NCBI GenBank assembly: GCA_965278945.1
Contig: OZ257128.1
Coordinates: forward strand, 2,232,001 to 2,296,000
DNA length: 64,000 bases
Source: UBA10649 sp965278945
GTDB lineage: Bacteria; Actinomycetota; Actinomycetes; S36-B12
Direction: 5' to 3'
Shown: positions 55,428-64,000 of the stretch, in pieces
How the letters are laid out: every line of letters starts with the position of its first letter
Numbering within the stretch: position 1 is the first letter of the stretch
Notes under the pieces: model-generated
Database searches by the model: none
Told to the model about the DNA's origin: nothing
What the model saw: the letters and a program-made list of their open reading frames with translations, nothing else
Position numbers and translations under genes: made by a program

Positions 55428-58240
55428 CGAGTCGGCTCCGTCCGCGTCCGGAGGATTCCGCGGGCCGCTCGTTCAGCCGAGCCGCCGTCGGCCGGTCCAC
55501 ACTGGTCCGAGGCGAACACCCGACGTGCGGTGCGATGCCGCTCGTCCCAGGCCATGGGATCGGTGATCCAGTCGGCGACCTCGTCGACGAGTCCATCGAT
55601 CGTCACGTGACTCGGGCCCGCGGAACCGCTCGAGGCGTACAGCCCTCGCGTGCGATTGACGTACACCTCCCGATCGGGCTGGAACATGATCGTCGGCAGG
55701 TCGAGCACCGCGGCATCGCCGATGATCGACGAGTAGTCCGAGATGAGCAGGTCGGCCATGACCAAGAATGGTGCGACGTCCAGCTCGTCGGGGATCGATC
55801 GCACCGCAAAACGCAGGCGCGTGGACACCGAGAACCTCTGCTGACGCGGCGGTCGCAAGAGCAGGTAGGCCCGATCGCCGAACTCTGCGGCCCAGCGATC
55901 CAGGTCGAGCAGCGGGTCGACCGCTTCGGTCTCGCGCCGCCTGAAGGCCGGCGCATAGATCACGATCGCACGGTCGGTCGGCAGGTCTGCCGCGCGACGA
56001 CGAGCCTGGATCGATCGCCCGTCGCCCTCGCCCAGCACCGAGTCCAGCCGCGCGATTCCTGCCTCGACGACCTCCCCGGTGAACGCCATGGATCGCCGTT
56101 CGTGATCGGACGCGTAGCGCGAGGCCGACACCAGCAGGTCGGACCGGTGCGAGCGGCGGCGAACATCGCGCACCGCAGCCTTGCTCACCAGCACGCTCGG
56201 GTCGTCGAGGCCTGTGCGGTGGATCGGCACTCCCCCGCCCACGATCACCGAGGTCGTGCGCTTGGGCTTGCGTACGGTGAGCGGCGATGTGCCGTCGTCG
56301 ATCCAGTAGCGAGCGCGTGACATCAGCCAGTGATGACGCACGGTCATCCGCTCCACCGGCTCGGCGAAGTCAGGAGTCAGCTCGGGGCGTCCGCGGTGAA
56401 CCCACGCTTGAGCAAGTCCCGCGTCCACCGCCCGAAGTTGCTCGCTGATCGCCCTCGTGTTGTCCGTTACGGTTCGGCCGCCGTCGGTCTCGAACACGGC
56501 CAGGTTCCGTGCGGGAAGCAATGCACCGATCCGTTGAAGCACGGTCAAGAAGACGTCGCGCCGAAGGAGCCCGCCAATGATGGCGAGCCGGTGCGTGCCG
56601 GGGATCCGGAACCAGGTCGATCTCAGCCTCGCCAGTCGCGCGCGCTTCGGTGACGTCCGAACCGCGCGCCAGCCCACTGCGCCGTTCCCGTACGCGTACA
56701 TCTCGAGGGTCTCCGGTCCGAGGGGCTCGGTACGACCGCGGTACGGGACTCGCACCCGGGGCATGTCTACCTCGGTCGAGCGGCAAATCGACAGGTTCTC
56801 CAGGTCCCCTGCACCCATCACCACGCCGAGGGTTCCCTGATCGCGCGCGGTGAGACGTCGGCCCAGGTGACCGGTGATTCGGCCTTCGGCCTTCCACCGC
56901 CACACGGGCCCGTCCTCGTGCGTCCATGCAGCGGGGACTGAGGCTACGGCTCGATCGCCATTGATGACGAACCGCAGCTCGACGAGGTCGACGCTGGCAA
57001 GGGAACCGTCGAAGTCGGTCGTCGTGCCGGTCGCGGTCACTGTTCCGTCGATCGCCTCGAGCGATGTGAGCCGATGCAGGTATCGGCGCTGCGAATAGGG
57101 CACCAGGGAGATGTGCAGGTCGGTGACATCAAGCCACTCGCGTGCGGGAATCCCGCCGACATCACTGCCGTCGGCCAGATGCTCGCATCCCCAGAACTCT
57201 CGACCATCGGCGGCGGAGATCGGGATCTCGACGACTGACGCCCACTTGACGAAACGCATCGCCGAGCGGATGCCGGCGAGGTCATTGACGAGCAGGTGGT
57301 AGATCGCGACTCGAAGCGCCGGCCGCAGGTCCCACGCGGGCGCGAGGTTCACCGTCGATACATAGGGAACAAGTCGATCGATGAGCACCTGCGCTGTCTC
57401 GTCGTCGATCTCGAGCATCGAGGACAGATAGAGGTACAGGTCGTGGCGGAGGAACTTCAGGTCCTTGATCCGCTGGATCGCATCCAACTGTCCGGAGGAG
57501 AGGAACGCGTCGATTCGACGATTGATCTCGATGCGGCTCTCGACATTGGTCGCCTCGTGACGACGCTGCGTGATCGATGGCTCATCACTGAGGCGATCGA
57601 CGTACCAGAAGTACACGGTCTCCGGGATCGTCGCGATGCGTCGCGCTGAGGCGAACACCTGGAGGGTGAACAACTGGTCCTCGAACAGCAGTCCGACCGG
57701 GAACGCGATGTCGTTGTCGACGAGCAGAAGCCGGCGGTAGATCTTGTTGACGCTGATGGTGTCGTACAGGACCTCGGGAAACTCGACGAGGCCATCGGCG
57801 ACCCTGAGCGACTCATGCACCTCCGGGCGCCATCTCTTGGTGCGACCGGATCGCACGTCAACGCGCTCGGCCGTGCCGCACACGACCTCCGCATCGTGTC
57901 GCTCGGCGGCCTGGAGGAGGTTCTTGCACGCGTGCATCTCGTACTCGTCATCGGAATCGCAGAACATGATCCACGGCGCTCTCGCGACCTCGATCCCCCG
58001 ATTGCGCGGTGCGCTGCACCCGCCGGAGTTCTCGGCGAGTCGCTCGTAGCGAACTCGCGGATCCTTCAGTGCGATCGCGTTAACGACTGCCTCGGTTTCG
58101 TCGGTCGAGGCGTCGTCAACCACGACGATCTCCAGGTTCCGGAGCGTCTGTCGCTGGATCGACCGGACGGCCCGCGGCAGGCGCGCGGCGTCGTTGAATG
58201 AGATGACGACCACTGTGACGTCGGGCGACTGCTCGGTCAT
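55424..58240 (-). CDS. GT2 glycosyltransferase fused to CDP-glycerol glycerophosphotransferase
   Basis: The 938-residue protein has an N-terminal GT2 domain (about residues 1-330; VTVVVISFNDAARLPRAVRSI, the DDAS motif, DSD in WIMFCDSDDEYE). A middle region without a clear family (about 330-560) follows. The C-terminal TagF-type CDP-glycerol glycerophosphotransferase domain runs from about 590 to 920, with ARYWIDDGTSP, AIVIYAPAFRRRE, ADLLISDYSSIIGDAAVLD and IMFQPDRE. One chain could add a sugar and then a polyol phosphate, or alternate them as in repeating-unit teichoic acids. It overlaps genes on both sides by 4 bp. Confidence 0.92.
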   Translation of the reverse strand: MTEQSPDVTVVVISFNDAARLPRAVRSIQRQTLRNLEIVVVDDASTDETEAVVNAIALKDPRVRYERLAENSGGCSAPRNRGIEVARAPWIMFCDSDDEYEMHACKNLLQAAERHDAEVVCGTAERVDVRSGRTKRWRPEVHESLRVADGLVEFPEVLYDTISVNKIYRRLLLVDNDIAFPVGLLFEDQLFTLQVFASARRIATIPETVYFWYVDRLSDEPSITQRRHEATNVESRIEINRRIDAFLSSGQLDAIQRIKDLKFLRHDLYLYLSSMLEIDDETAQVLIDRLVPYVSTVNLAPAWDLRPALRVAIYHLLVNDLAGIRSAMRFVKWASVVEIPISAADGREFWGCEHLADGSDVGGIPAREWLDVTDLHISLVPYSQRRYLHRLTSLEAIDGTVTATGTTTDFDGSLASVDLVELRFVINGDRAVASVPAAWTHEDGPVWRWKAEGRITGHLGRRLTARDQGTLGVVMGAGDLENLSICRSTEVDMPRVRVPYRGRTEPLGPETLEMYAYGNGAVGWRAVRTSPKRARLARLRSTWFRIPGTHRLAIIGGLLRRDVFLTVLQRIGALLPARNLAVFETDGGRTVTDNTRAISEQLRAVDAGLAQAWVHRGRPELTPDFAEPVERMTVRHHWLMSRARYWIDDGTSPLTVRKPKRTTSVIVGGGVPIHRTGLDDPSVLVSKAAVRDVRRRSHRSDLLVSASRYASDHERRSMAFTGEVVEAGIARLDSVLGEGDGRSIQARRRAADLPTDRAIVIYAPAFRRRETEAVDPLLDLDRWAAEFGDRAYLLLRPPRQQRFSVSTRLRFAVRSIPDELDVAPFLVMADLLISDYSSIIGDAAVLDLPTIMFQPDREVYVNRTRGLYASSGSAGPSHVTIDGLVDEVADWITDPMAWDERHRTARRVFASDQCGPADGGSAERAARGILRTRTEPTR

Positions 58241-59184
58241 CGTGAGCGCCCGGCCCGTAGCGCAGTAGCCCGCTCGATCAGCAGGTGCGCCCGCGCATCG
58301 AAGCTGTGCTCTCGAGCGATGCGCCGCGCGAGGTCCAGTCGAGTCGCGCGATCCGGGAATCCGGTCAGCCCCTCGCCGAGAGCCCGAGTCAGGTCAGTCG
58401 CATCGGAGTACGTGCGAACCGAACCGCCGAAGACGTCCGCCAGGCCGGCCGCGTCGTCCGAGAGCACGCGACTTGCACACGCGGCAGCATCGAACAGACG
58501 GTTCGACAAGAAGCCCTCTGCCGCCATGTCAGGCCAGTGGTCGTTCAGCACGATGCCCGCAGACGCGTAGGCGGCGGGCAGCTCGTCGTTCGGGACGAAC
58601 TCGCCGGCAATGGACTCCGCGGGCAGGAACTCCTCCCACCCGACCCCGTACACGGAGACGTCGAAGCCGGCGGCAAGGGAGTCCCGCACGGCGGGCCGGA
58701 ACTGGCCACGCGTTGAGCCCACGAACAAGATCGCATCGCCGGTATCCGGCCGTCCCGCCTCGGGAGTGAACCGTGCGGGATTCGTCGCCTGAAGCAGCGG
58801 GGTGACCTCGACGCCGAACTCCCCGGAGGTGGCGCGGTGCCAGTGCTCGCTCGCCGCGAAGCACGCCGCGTACTGTGCCGGCTCATCGGCCTCGACGAGC
58901 TCGGGATGGCTGATGACCCACAGCATCCATGTCGAGTCCCCCGCCCGGGGGACCACTCGGCGCAACCCACGCAGGACGAGCACGACGTCGTCGGCATCGC
59001 GTGCCTCGCTCGTCGCTCCCCCGCGAAAGACCGTGCGCGCCGTCTGGCCCGCCCTGTTCAGCGCCTCGACCAGATCCGCGGCGAACCAGGTGTCACCCCA
59101 CTGCGCCCCCGCCTCGCCCTTGGGAGCGGATACAACTACCGACCAGGTGAGCGGGCGAGCTCGCCGCCGCCACAGCGGTGCCAC
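58237..59184 (-). CDS. Glycosyltransferase, GT-B fold (group 1-like, CgeB type)
   Basis: This 315-residue protein resembles spore-maturation/CgeB-type glycosyltransferases: ILFVGSTRGQFRPAVRDSL, FVPNDELPAAYASAGIVLNDHWPDMAAEGFLSNRLFDAAACASRVLSDD and a late TRLDLARRIAREHSFDARAHLL block. The EGF/NR region serves as the nucleotide-sugar site. No membrane segment is present. GTG at 59184 starts at the edge of the unit. It overlaps the GT2-TagF fusion gene by 4 bp, so both act in the same polymer pathway. Confidence 0.82.
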   Translation of the reverse strand: MAPLWRRRARPLTWSVVVSAPKGEAGAQWGDTWFAADLVEALNRAGQTARTVFRGGATSEARDADDVVLVLRGLRRVVPRAGDSTWMLWVISHPELVEADEPAQYAACFAASEHWHRATSGEFGVEVTPLLQATNPARFTPEAGRPDTGDAILFVGSTRGQFRPAVRDSLAAGFDVSVYGVGWEEFLPAESIAGEFVPNDELPAAYASAGIVLNDHWPDMAAEGFLSNRLFDAAACASRVLSDDAAGLADVFGGSVRTYSDATDLTRALGEGLTGFPDRATRLDLARRIAREHSFDARAHLLIERATALRAGRSR

Positions 59185-59188
59185 GACG

Positions 59189-60199
59189 TCAGCCTCTCGC
59201 TCGCCGCGGCCTGCCGCGAAGGAAGCCGAGCCCCCACGAGCCGTGCATCGTCGGATAGATCGCGGCCAGTCGCGCTGCCTCGCGCAGACTCAGTCGCGGG
59301 GTCGTCAATGCGCTCTGCGCTGTGGCCGCGAGATCAAGCGCCGCGTATCCGACCGGAGCGGCCAGGCCGAGCGCTACCAGCCACGGCGAGCGGGTGATGG
59401 CGCCGACTCCGGCGAGCACGACTCCCGCAGTGACGCCCACGACGGCAACAGGAGCGGCGAGATACCGCAGCGAGACCGTGTCGGGGTGACGGCGCATCAC
59501 CTCTCGTCGCCAGCGGCCGTAATCGTGGTACTGGCGAGCGAGCGCGTGCACCGTCGGACGCGGTCGGTATGTGACGTGCATGTCGGGCGTGAACCAGACG
59601 ACACCGCCGGACTGGCGAATGCGCAGGTTCATCTCCCAGTCCTGCGCGCGAACCATCGTCTCGTCATACCCGCCTACGCGCTCGAGCGCCGACCGCTGGA
59701 AGCACCCGAGGTAGACCGTCAGCGCGGGACCGGGCTCGCCACCGACGTGGAATGCCGCACCGCCGACACCGAAGCGCGAGGTCATGGCCCGAGCGACGGC
59801 ACGTTCGAACTCCGTCGTGCCCTCGGCGGCCATGATTCCGCCCACGTTGTCCGCACCGGTCTCGCGCAGCGTCTCGACACCGGTGCGCACGTAGTTGGAC
59901 GGCACCATCGCGTGTCCGTCGACTCGGACGATCACCTCGCTGGACGAGTGCTCGATCGCCGCGTTCAGACCCGAGGGAGTCTTTCCAGTCGGGTTGTCGA
60001 CGACGTGCACGTGGCTGTTCGCCGTCGCGATCGCATGCGCGACGGCATGCGTGCGGTCCTTCGACGGTCCGACCGCGATGACGATGTCGAGCTCGCCCGC
60101 GTAGTCCTGCTGGAGAAGCCGGTCGACGGAGTCCTGGAGGTGCCGTTCCTCATTCACGACCGGCATGACGACCGACACCGCGGGCCACGGGGAACTCAC
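59189..60199 (-). CDS. GT2 glycosyltransferase with C-terminal membrane segments (ExoA-like)
   Basis: This 336-residue GT2 enzyme has VSVVMPVVNEERHLQDSVDRLL, VGPSKDRTHA, the DGHAMVP motif with its Asp-x-His metal site, and AQDWEMNLRIRQ for the acceptor side. Two or three hydrophobic segments near residues 250-300 anchor it to the membrane. The pattern is that of succinoglycan ExoA-type enzymes. It ends 4 bases before the next GT gene starts and overlaps the preceding GT gene by 4 bp. Confidence 0.9.
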   Translation of the reverse strand: MSSPWPAVSVVMPVVNEERHLQDSVDRLLQQDYAGELDIVIAVGPSKDRTHAVAHAIATANSHVHVVDNPTGKTPSGLNAAIEHSSSEVIVRVDGHAMVPSNYVRTGVETLRETGADNVGGIMAAEGTTEFERAVARAMTSRFGVGGAAFHVGGEPGPALTVYLGCFQRSALERVGGYDETMVRAQDWEMNLRIRQSGGVVWFTPDMHVTYRPRPTVHALARQYHDYGRWRREVMRRHPDTVSLRYLAAPVAVVGVTAGVVLAGVGAITRSPWLVALGLAAPVGYAALDLAATAQSALTTPRLSLREAARLAAIYPTMHGSWGLGFLRGRPRRARG

Positions 60200-61827
60200 G
60201 ATCCCGTCCGTCCGGCCAGGTGATCTTCGGTGCCGAACGCCTCGTGGCTGACCAGTCCCTCGTACCGCGCCGACACCTTCGTGAGGAAGTGCTCGTCCTT
60301 GACCGACGCGGTGTGACCTGCCGAATGGCGTACGTAGATGTATCCAAGGCCGTGCGTGCGGTACACGAGACCGCCCGCCGCCAGCACGCGATCAAGCAGC
60401 GCGCGGTCCACGGACTTCGGAACCGGCCGCCACCCGCCTACCGCCAGCAGGTCGGCCCGGGAGATGAGGATGGTCCCGCCCGCGACGAAGTCCGCGTAGC
60501 GCTCGGCCGCATAGGTCGGCCGGAACACGGTCGCGTTCTCCGACTCCAGATGGATCCAGTCGAGGGCCTTGCCGACGACCTGAGCGCCCGAGTACTCGCG
60601 GGCGAGCACGAGGTCCCAGATGTGCTCGGGGCCGTAGAAGTCGTCGTCGTCCATCTTCGTGATGAGAGTGCCGTTCGCACGATCGCTGCACACCTGCAGG
60701 GCCTCACCGAGGGTGCGTCCTTCGTCGATGGCCACGACGAGGACCTCATGCGGGACGTCCTGCGCGAGCTCCCAGACGCGAGCCGGGTCCACCGCCCCAC
60801 CATGCGCGCCGACGACGACTTCAAGTCGCGGATAACGAAGGCCCGCGAGCTGCCGCAGCGCATGCTCCAGGTGATCCGGGCGATTCGTGACGAGAACGAC
60901 GCTGACCGTTGGCCACGCATCGAGTGCAGCCGTCGGGCCGAACTGTCGCAACGAATGCCGCCGTTCATGAACTGACAGCGCCTGCCATGCCAGAGCGTCC
61001 TCGACATCAGGAAGCGCCATCGATGTCGGCCCGACGATCACTCCGCACGCGGTCAACTGTCGCGAGAGGCGCGGCGGAATGACGTCGTCGGTCAGGATCG
61101 CCAGGGTCGACCGGAGCGCGCGTCCGTCCGACGCGGTCACCCGGCCAGTGAGAGTGACGGATACGTCCGGACCGCGGACCGACAACTGATCGCCGACGAC
61201 AGACGCGCTCGCGATCGATCCTCCGATCGACCGACGACCGACCGGACGCTGAACCGAGGGATCGATGTCGACGTCGAACGGGATGCCATCGCGCGTCCAT
61301 CCGGAGCTCCCGACGACGATCGTGGACTGACGTTCGATTTCGGGGACGTCGCCCGAAGTGGCGACGACGAGTACATCGCAGCGACGCACATGTGCATCGC
61401 GCTTCTCCTCCGCGGTGAGCACGTCGCGAATCCGCGGTGCAAGTGCAGCCGCCGCCTCGGTAAGGCCGGGGGCGAAGGTGAGCAAGGGGCCGACGTCACC
61501 GGTCGGGAACGGTCGAAGCCGGCGAAGCGCGGCCGACACGAGCACCGACGCGTCAACGGGAAGAGCCGTAGCGATGAGCAGCTCGACGCCCTTGCCGGTC
61601 CGCGTGAATGACAGGCCGGTGATGCAAGCGATACCTGGCGAGCCGACCCACCCGTCAACGGGAGGGGACCAGGTATCGATGGTGAGCTCGAGTGCCGAGA
61701 TGCGTGCTGCGCCGACCGAGCACGCAGCGAGTTGCTGAACGCCGTACGAGCCGGATGCGCTCACCTGCCACGTCGACCCGCCTCGACGAGAGCGCACGCG
61801 CACTCCCGGGATCTGCGGCACGGTCAC
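60196..61827 (-). CDS. GT2 glycosyltransferase with large unassigned N-terminal domain
   Basis: This 543-residue protein has a C-terminal GT2 domain (about residues 300-540; VSVVLVTNRPDHLEHAL, the DDDD motif in KMDDDDFYGPEHIWDL, and YIYVRHSAGHTAS) typical of glycosyltransferases near teichoic acid loci. The first 290 residues are beta-rich, with no family I can name. GTG at 61827 was chosen because the longer frame upstream runs into the acyl-CoA dehydrogenase gene; GTG at 61821 is an alternative. It is the first gene of the 54.3-61.8 kb minus-strand glycan unit. Confidence 0.85.
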   Translation of the reverse strand: MTVPQIPGVRVRSRRGGSTWQVSASGSYGVQQLAACSVGAARISALELTIDTWSPPVDGWVGSPGIACITGLSFTRTGKGVELLIATALPVDASVLVSAALRRLRPFPTGDVGPLLTFAPGLTEAAAALAPRIRDVLTAEEKRDAHVRRCDVLVVATSGDVPEIERQSTIVVGSSGWTRDGIPFDVDIDPSVQRPVGRRSIGGSIASASVVGDQLSVRGPDVSVTLTGRVTASDGRALRSTLAILTDDVIPPRLSRQLTACGVIVGPTSMALPDVEDALAWQALSVHERRHSLRQFGPTAALDAWPTVSVVLVTNRPDHLEHALRQLAGLRYPRLEVVVGAHGGAVDPARVWELAQDVPHEVLVVAIDEGRTLGEALQVCSDRANGTLITKMDDDDFYGPEHIWDLVLAREYSGAQVVGKALDWIHLESENATVFRPTYAAERYADFVAGGTILISRADLLAVGGWRPVPKSVDRALLDRVLAAGGLVYRTHGLGYIYVRHSAGHTASVKDEHFLTKVSARYEGLVSHEAFGTEDHLAGRTGS

Positions 61828-61862
61828 GTGCAGAACTGTATTCGCTGAGCGAGCAGGACCTG

Positions 61863-63023
61863 TCAGCCGAAGAGCTTCTTGGCCATGACGATCCGCTGGA
61901 CCTGGTTGGTGCCCTCGTAGATCTGGGTGATCTTCGCGTCGCGCATGTACCGCTCGACGGGCCAGTCCTTCGTGTAGCCCGCTCCGCCAAGGGCCTGGAC
62001 CGCGTCGGTCGTGATCTCCATGGCCACGTCCGACGCAAAGCACTTGGCGGCCGCTCCGAAGAACGTCAGGTCCGCATCACCACGCTCGCTCTTCGCGGCA
62101 GCGGCGTAGACGAGCTGGCGCGCGGCCTCGAGCTTCATCGCCATGTCCGCGACCATGAACTGGATGCCCTGGAACGACGAGATGGACTTGCCGAACTGCT
62201 GGCGGTCCTTGGCGTACGCGATGGCGACATCGAGGGCGCCCTGGGCAATGCCGATCGCCTGGGCTCCGATGGTGATCCGGGTGTGATCAAGGGTCTCCAT
62301 CGCAGTCCGGAATCCCGTCCCCGGCTCACCGATGATGCGATCCGCGGGAATCCAGCAGTTCTCGAAGAATATCTCCCGCGTCGGCGAACCGTGGATGCCG
62401 AGCTTGCGCTCGGGAGTACCGAGTGAGAAGCCCGCATCGTCGGCATGCACGACAAACGCGGAAATGCCCTTCGCACGCGCGCCGGGCTCGGTAACCGCCA
62501 TCACCGTGTAGTAGGTCGAGATCCCCGCGTTGCTGATCCAGCTCTTCTGGCCGTTGAGGAGCCAGCCGCCGTCAGCCTCGACCGCACGTGTCTTCATCGA
62601 CGCCGCGTCGCTTCCGGCCTCGCGCTCGCTCAGCGCGTACGAGAACATCGCCTCGCCGCTGGCGACCTGCGGCAGGTACGTCTTGAGCAGCGTCTCGTCG
62701 CCGCCGACCATGAGCGGGAGGGTGCCGAGCTTGTTGACCGACGGGATCAGGGAGCTCGACGCGCACGCGCGGGCCACCTCCTCGATCACCAGGCACGCGG
62801 CGATCGCGTCTCCGCCCTCGCCGCCGTACTCCTCGGGGATGTGGATCGCGTGGAAGCGCGCGGCCCTCAGCGCCTCGTACACGTCCCAGGGGAACTCGCT
62901 GGTCTCGTCGATCTCGGCGGCGCGGGGGGCAATCTTGTCGATGACGAGATCTCGGACCGCGCCGCGAAGGGCCACGTGCTCCTCGCTCAGCGTGAAGTCG
63001 GTGAAATCCGAATTCCCTGCCAC
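61863..63023 (-). CDS. Acyl-CoA dehydrogenase (FadE25-like)
   Basis: This 386-residue FAD-dependent enzyme starts fatty-acyl-CoA beta-oxidation by forming the 2,3-double bond. It has EEYGGEGGDAIAACLVIEE, the FAD-site segment SYALSEREAGSDAASMKT, SWISNAG, QFGKSISSFQGIQFMVADMA, and the catalytic glutamate in QIYEGTNQVQR near residue 360. GTG at 63023 is chosen because GAGGGAG lies 6 bases upstream; the in-frame TTG at 63029 would touch that site. Synteny with fadE25 (Rv3274c) fits the mycobacterial order. It is divergent from the UDP-glucose dehydrogenase gene. Confidence 0.94.
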   Translation of the reverse strand: MAGNSDFTDFTLSEEHVALRGAVRDLVIDKIAPRAAEIDETSEFPWDVYEALRAARFHAIHIPEEYGGEGGDAIAACLVIEEVARACASSSLIPSVNKLGTLPLMVGGDETLLKTYLPQVASGEAMFSYALSEREAGSDAASMKTRAVEADGGWLLNGQKSWISNAGISTYYTVMAVTEPGARAKGISAFVVHADDAGFSLGTPERKLGIHGSPTREIFFENCWIPADRIIGEPGTGFRTAMETLDHTRITIGAQAIGIAQGALDVAIAYAKDRQQFGKSISSFQGIQFMVADMAMKLEAARQLVYAAAAKSERGDADLTFFGAAAKCFASDVAMEITTDAVQALGGAGYTKDWPVERYMRDAKITQIYEGTNQVQRIVMAKKLFG

Positions 63024-63076
63024 GGTCAACTCCCTCGTCCGGTGATCTGCCTGCCGCGATCAACTAGCCTGCGGGG

Positions 63077-64000
63077 ATGACGTCCCCAAGCCGCACCTTA
63101 CGGCTGTCAGTGATCGGTACGGGCTACTTGGGGGTGACCCATGCCGCCTGCATGGCCGACCTCGGGTACGAGGTCATCGGCCTGGACATCGATCAGCAGA
63201 AGATCGACGTGCTCCGCTCGGGCACCGTGCCGTTCTACGAGCCAGGGCTCGACGAGGTCCTCGTGCGGGCGATCGAGTCCGGCCGCCTGACCTTCACGAC
63301 CTCCTTCGAGGAGGTGGCGGCATTCGCGGACATCCACTTCATCTGCGTGGGCACACCCCAGGCGCCGGGCGCGCAGCGTGCCGACGTCTCGCAGGTATTC
63401 GGCTCGATCGAGTCGCTGACGCGGCACCTGCGCCCCGGCGCACTCGTCGTCGGCAAGTCGACGGTTCCCGTCGGCACCGCGGCGGAGATCGAGACTCGAC
63501 TGGCCCTGTCGGGCATCGATGGCGTGGAGGTGGCGTGGAACCCGGAGTTCCTGCGCGAGGGCTTCGCGGTAGAGGACACAATGCACCCCGATCGCCTGGT
63601 CGTCGGGGTCCACTCGGCCCGCGCCGAGGAACTCCTGCGCGAGGTCTATGCGCCGATCACTGACGAGGGCGTGCCCTTCCTGGTCACCGACTTTCCGACC
63701 GCCGAACTGGTCAAGGTCGCGGCGAACTCGTTCCTCGCGACGAAGATCTCGTTCATCAACGCCATGGCCGAGGTGTGCGAGGCAGCGGGCGCCGACGTCG
63801 CACAGCTGGCAGTGGCAATCGGCCATGACCCCAGGATCGGAAGTCGCTTCCTGTCCGCGGGCCTTGGCTTCGGCGGCGGCTGCCTGCCCAAGGACATCCG
63901 GGCGTTCATGGCGCGGGCCGGCGAGCTCGGCGCCGAGGACGCGGTGGCGTTCTTGCGGGAGGTCGACCAGATCAACCTGCGCCGCCGCGCGAGCACGGTC
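63077..64000 (+). CDS. UDP-glucose/GDP-mannose dehydrogenase, partial at the right edge
   Basis: This NAD-dependent four-electron dehydrogenase makes UDP-glucuronate (or GDP-mannuronate). The first 308 codons are present and the frame is open to the last base. They show the dinucleotide fold VIGTGYLGVTHAACMADLGYEV (start shown by GTGYLG), the FICVGTPQAPG loop, the NPEFLREGFAVED block and the catalytic cysteine in GFGGGCLPKD. Full-length members are about 430-450 residues, so roughly 130 are missing. ATG at 63077 was chosen. A uronic acid supplied to the adjacent glycopolymer locus is a reasonable inference. Confidence 0.93.
   Translation, partial: MTSPSRTLRLSVIGTGYLGVTHAACMADLGYEVIGLDIDQQKIDVLRSGTVPFYEPGLDEVLVRAIESGRLTFTTSFEEVAAFADIHFICVGTPQAPGAQRADVSQVFGSIESLTRHLRPGALVVGKSTVPVGTAAEIETRLALSGIDGVEVAWNPEFLREGFAVEDTMHPDRLVVGVHSARAEELLREVYAPITDEGVPFLVTDFPTAELVKVAANSFLATKISFINAMAEVCEAAGADVAQLAVAIGHDPRIGSRFLSAGLGFGGGCLPKDIRAFMARAGELGAEDAVAFLREVDQINLRRRASTV

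Overview
The window is a contiguous piece of a high-GC actinobacterial (Actinomycetota) chromosome. The evidence is the gene content: MtrA/MtrB/LpqB, a WhiB2-type regulator, SecA without a C-terminal zinc motif, coenzyme F420 genes (cofD/fbiA and fbiB), WS/DGAT acyltransferase, DUF3499, DUF5719 and TIGR03089 proteins, many GTG starts, and heavy use of 4-bp ATGA/GTGA overlaps. From about 8 kb to 44 kb the order recalls the mycobacterial Rv3235-Rv3268 neighbourhood (Rv3235-like, secA, comF, lpqB, mtrB, mtrA, ahcY, manA, manB, DUF3499, whiB2, fbiA, fbiB, manC, TIGR03089, LCP), and a fadE25-like acyl-CoA dehydrogenase follows near 62-63 kb. No mycolate-specific gene is visible, so this is probably a non-mycobacterial actinomycete. 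The order (for example Propionibacteriales-like) is an inference only. No rRNA, tRNA, CRISPR array or insertion sequence was recognised.

Layout. 1-2.3 kb: 5' part of a large NAD-glutamate dehydrogenase. 2.4-8.2 kb: DUF2505, then a minus-strand unit SAF/CpaB-like, CpaE-like ATPase, WS/DGAT and patatin lipase (lipid and envelope theme), and a small excisionase-type HTH protein. 8.4-12.7 kb: Rv3235-like protein, L,D-transpeptidase and SecA. 12.7-14.9 kb: a GNAT-LuxR fusion, a GNAT and ComF. 14.9-20 kb: CPBP protease-mtrA-mtrB-lpqB signalling operon. 20.1-22.6 kb: a two-gene secreted unit with a cutinase-vWA-PKD fusion. 22.7-28.7 kb: ahcY, CDF transporter, manA, Trm112-like, manB and DUF3499. 28.8-34.1 kb: DUF5719, a 1140-aa glycosyltransferase/membrane protein and whiB2. 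34.2-38 kb: hydrolase, cofD and fbiB. 38-44.2 kb: DNA glycosylase, GDP-mannose pyrophosphorylase, TIGR03089, SpoIID/LytB protein and an LCP ligase.

45.3-61.8 kb is a cell-wall glycopolymer locus, probably teichoic-acid-like. It holds two CDP-alcohol phosphatidyltransferases, a sulfotransferase, a Wzm/Wzt-type ABC exporter, two CDP-glycerol glycerophosphotransferase-type proteins (one fused to a GT2 domain), a sugar/alcohol-phosphate nucleotidyltransferase and five stand-alone glycosyltransferases. A UDP-glucose/GDP-mannose dehydrogenase follows at the right edge. Relative to the mycobacterial order the locus sits as an insertion between the LCP gene and the fadE25-like gene. The LCP protein and manA/manB/manC upstream could supply attachment and precursors.

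The most unusual signals are: (i) long, nearly perfect intergenic hairpins in several sequence families, mostly between convergent genes, including two copies with a compensatory base-pair change that bracket a DUF559/AbiEi-like gene; (ii) an exporter ATPase whose Walker A, Walker B, signature and H-loop are all degenerate; (iii) a cutinase-vWA-PKD secreted fusion; (iv) a GNAT-LuxR HTH fusion; and (v) a tandem GTCACA repeat resembling an MtrA site between the SpoIID/LytB and LCP genes, in the same window as mtrAB.
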